From Euryarchaeota archaeon UBA220 (GTDB lineage Archaea; Thermoplasmatota; Poseidoniia; Poseidoniales; Thalassarchaeaceae), in NCBI GenBank assembly GCA_002501885.1, contig DAON01000089.1, positions 1-8,374 of the forward strand: 8,374 nucleotides of DNA, read 5' to 3'. Every line of letters begins with the position of its first letter. The first letter of the stretch is position 1. The position numbers were made by a program, and so were the translations under genes. Shown one piece after another: positions 6,742 to 8,374 of this stretch. Under the pieces are notes generated by a model that was not told the DNA's origin, searched no databases, and saw only the letters and a list, made by a program, of their open reading frames with translations.

Positions 6742-7719
6742 ATGGGTCGCATAGCAGTGACAGATGGGATGGCACCTGAAGCCGTAGCCAAGTTGGTTGA
6801 ATCAGGCCATCAAGTGGTCGAGCAACATTACAGCCCTCTAGAGCTGATAGATGGTGCTCTTTCTGAATTCGATGCCGTAGTAGTTCGGAGTGCCACCAAG
6901 ATAACTTCGGATGTAATTGATGCAAGTTGCGCCCAAAGCGGGAATTTATCTTTCATAGGTAGAGCAGGTGTTGGCATAGACAATATCGACATGGCTGCTG
7001 CTTCATCTAATGGCGTGATTGTTTGTAACACCCCGGGCGCCTCCACCAGAAGTGTTGTTGAGTTGACCATGGGTCATTTACTGGCTTGTGCTAGATTCAT
7101 TCCCAAAGCAGACCGTACATTGAGGCGTTCAGAATGGGCCAAGAAGTCTCTGAAAGGTAGTGAACTAGGGGGTAAGCGACTGGGGCTGGTTGGTTTCGGT
7201 AGAATTGCACAGGGAGTGGGTTCCATGGCACAATCATTCGGTATGGAAATACACGCATTTGATCCATATATCAGCAAGGAAATTGCTGCGGATTTAGATT
7301 GTATATTACACGACAATGTCGATGGATTATTCAAAAAGTGCACACACATCTCAATTCATTGCAATCTATCAGAAGAGACGAAGCATCTAGTCAACATTAG
7401 TCGGATTTCTATGATGCCAGGTATTGGTGCGGACGGAATTCCCTGTGGGAACCATATTGTGAACTGTGCCAGAGGAGGAATAGTGCATGAAGAGTCTGTT
7501 TTGGAAGCTTTAGAATCTGGCATATTGACTAGTGCTGCTTTGGATGTCTTTGAGGTGGAGCCTGCAATTGGTAACCCACTACTAGAGCATGAAGGATTTC
7601 ATGGAAGTCCACATATCGGTGCTGCTACACTGGAAGCACAATCTAGAGTAGGTCTTGAGATGGTGAATAACTTGTTGATGCATTTTGAGGGAGATAAGCC
7701 TGCATCGGCACTCAACTAA
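6742..7719 (+). CDS. serA: D-3-phosphoglycerate dehydrogenase, short form (2-hydroxyacid dehydrogenase family)
   Basis: It likely oxidises 3-phosphoglycerate to 3-phosphohydroxypyruvate with NAD, the first step of serine synthesis. The 325-residue protein has the N-terminal substrate-domain motif RAGVGIDNIDMAAASSNGV (74-92), NTPGASTRSVVELTMGHLL, the nucleotide-binding motif GLVGFGRIAQGVG (148-160) with D174 (HAFDPY) as the acidic residue that favours NAD over NADP, and the catalytic set R244 (NCARGG), E273 (DVFEVEP) and H291 (SPHIGAAT). It stops after the catalytic domain, so it lacks the regulatory ACT domain of long SerA and probably is not inhibited by serine through that route. The stretch before the catalytic Arg (PGIGADGIPCGNH) is about nine residues longer than usual. 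A hydroxypyruvate or glyoxylate reductase is the main alternative. Its end overlaps converging valS by 8 bp. Confidence 0.82.
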   Translation: MGRIAVTDGMAPEAVAKLVESGHQVVEQHYSPLELIDGALSEFDAVVVRSATKITSDVIDASCAQSGNLSFIGRAGVGIDNIDMAAASSNGVIVCNTPGASTRSVVELTMGHLLACARFIPKADRTLRRSEWAKKSLKGSELGGKRLGLVGFGRIAQGVGSMAQSFGMEIHAFDPYISKEIAADLDCILHDNVDGLFKKCTHISIHCNLSEETKHLVNISRISMMPGIGADGIPCGNHIVNCARGGIVHEESVLEALESGILTSAALDVFEVEPAIGNPLLEHEGFHGSPHIGAATLEAQSRVGLEMVNNLLMHFEGDKPASALN

Positions 7720-8374
7720 ATTCTAACGAATGCATCTTTACCAGAGGCTCAGATAGTTCTTCTAATTTAGAGGGAATTACAAAATTTGAAATTGGTGATT
7801 TCAAAGATAGTCCAGCGTCTTTTTTAGCCTTCCAAACAGAAGAGTTGAATTCGGAGATATGATCTGTGAGAGACCTTAATCGGCTAGCATCTCCCGCTAA
7901 TATCTCGCCGTCCAGTAATGGGAATTGGCGGACATCAATGGAAGATTCACTATAGAGTTCAGTTGAAAGATAGTGAGTAAAGAATGGACAAATTGGTGTG
8001 AGTCCTGTTAGTAAGTCTCGAACTATCCTGTGGAGAGTCCATGCTGCGCATGAATCTCCATCATACAATCGCGACTTTACCATCTCCAACCAGTGGCTTG
8101 GAAAAACACCTGTGCCAAATCCTTTGAGAGTCTGTGCAGCGGTGTAGATGTCGATATTAATCCAAGCCTCTTGAACACGCCTCATTGAGCCATCAAACTC
8201 GGAAAGTATCCACCTGTCTTCGATTGGGAGTTCCTTGGGAGGGTTTTCAAAATCATCAGGGACATCAAACTGGCTTGCGAAACGAGCTACATTGAACAAT
8301 TTAGTTAGAACTCCAAAATATCTTGATTCGATTTCTTGCGGATTAATCTGGAAATCGTCTCCGACTTGAGCATC
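7712..8374 (-). CDS. valS: Valyl-tRNA synthetase, C-terminal part (5' end outside window)
   Basis: ValS attaches valine to tRNA-Val. The frame continues to the right edge without a stop, so only the last 220 residues are present; a TTG near 8299 lies within the conserved KLFNVARF helix and is not the start. Visible are the end of the catalytic core (FGVLTKLFNVARFA) and the anticodon-binding domain: DRWILSEFDGSMRRVQEAW, NIDIYTAAQTLKGFGTGVFPSHWLEMVKSRLYDGD, AAWTLHRIVRDLLTGLTPICPFFTHYLSTELY and VWKAKKDAGLSLKSPI. The WLEMVKSRLY segment points to ValS rather than IleS or LeuS. The HIGH and KMSKS motifs would lie upstream, off the window. The protein ends about 20 residues after the SLKSPI segment with no coiled-coil arm, as in archaeal rather than typical bacterial ValS, which is the best taxonomic clue in the window. 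Confidence 0.88.
   Translation of the reverse strand, partial: DAQVGDDFQINPQEIESRYFGVLTKLFNVARFASQFDVPDDFENPPKELPIEDRWILSEFDGSMRRVQEAWINIDIYTAAQTLKGFGTGVFPSHWLEMVKSRLYDGDSCAAWTLHRIVRDLLTGLTPICPFFTHYLSTELYSESSIDVRQFPLLDGEILAGDASRLRSLTDHISEFNSSVWKAKKDAGLSLKSPISNFVIPSKLEELSEPLVKMHSLEFS

Noticed and set aside
6704..7349. Minus-strand frames across the phosphoglycerate dehydrogenase gene
   Set aside because: They are opposite a gene with all catalytic motifs intact and have no family features.
7712..8374. Isoleucyl- or leucyl-tRNA synthetase as the product
   Set aside because: The WLEMVKSRLY segment and the KKDAGLSLKSPI tail match ValS, and there is no C-terminal zinc-binding region of the IleS type.

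Overview
The window looks like a stretch of chromosome from an archaeon, most likely a marine planktonic euryarchaeon (Poseidoniales/Marine Group II or a relative). The placement is an inference. The valyl-tRNA synthetase fragment ends soon after its anticodon-binding domain and lacks the C-terminal coiled-coil arm of bacterial ValS. None of the chosen start codons has a clear Shine-Dalgarno sequence, as expected where many transcripts are leaderless. Genes are packed tightly, and all three converging gene pairs overlap at their ends. The base composition is moderately AT-rich and even throughout. I see no sign of a mobile element, CRISPR array, rRNA or tRNA.

Layout, left to right: (1) the C-terminal part of a TPR-repeat protein (+), cut by the window edge; (2) a leftward pair, fdhD then a YdeP/FdhF-type molybdopterin oxidoreductase, with FdhD as the likely sulfur-transfer factor for the oxidoreductase; (3) after a divergent gap of about 90 bp, a rightward pair separated by 4 bp: an A-type Fe-S carrier (IscA/ErpA/HesB family) and a YgfZ/IBA57-type protein; (4) a leftward pair of a Mn/Fe superoxide dismutase with a cysteine-rich loop and, downstream of it, an unrecognised multi-pass membrane protein; (5) after another divergent gap of about 90 bp, a short-form D-3-phosphoglycerate dehydrogenase (+); (6) the 3' part of valS (-), running off the right edge.

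The functional theme of the centre is metal-cofactor enzymes and their assembly. FdhD would sulfurate the molybdenum cofactor of the oxidoreductase. The A-type carrier and YgfZ/IBA57 homologue would build or repair [4Fe-4S] clusters. The superoxide dismutase would protect such oxidant-sensitive centres. The archaeal carrier-YgfZ pair, matching the mitochondrial ISCA-IBA57 partnership, and the cysteine-rich dismutase loop are the observations most worth following. I found no convincing evidence of a wholly new multi-gene system. No stretch longer than about 95 bp lacks a gene.
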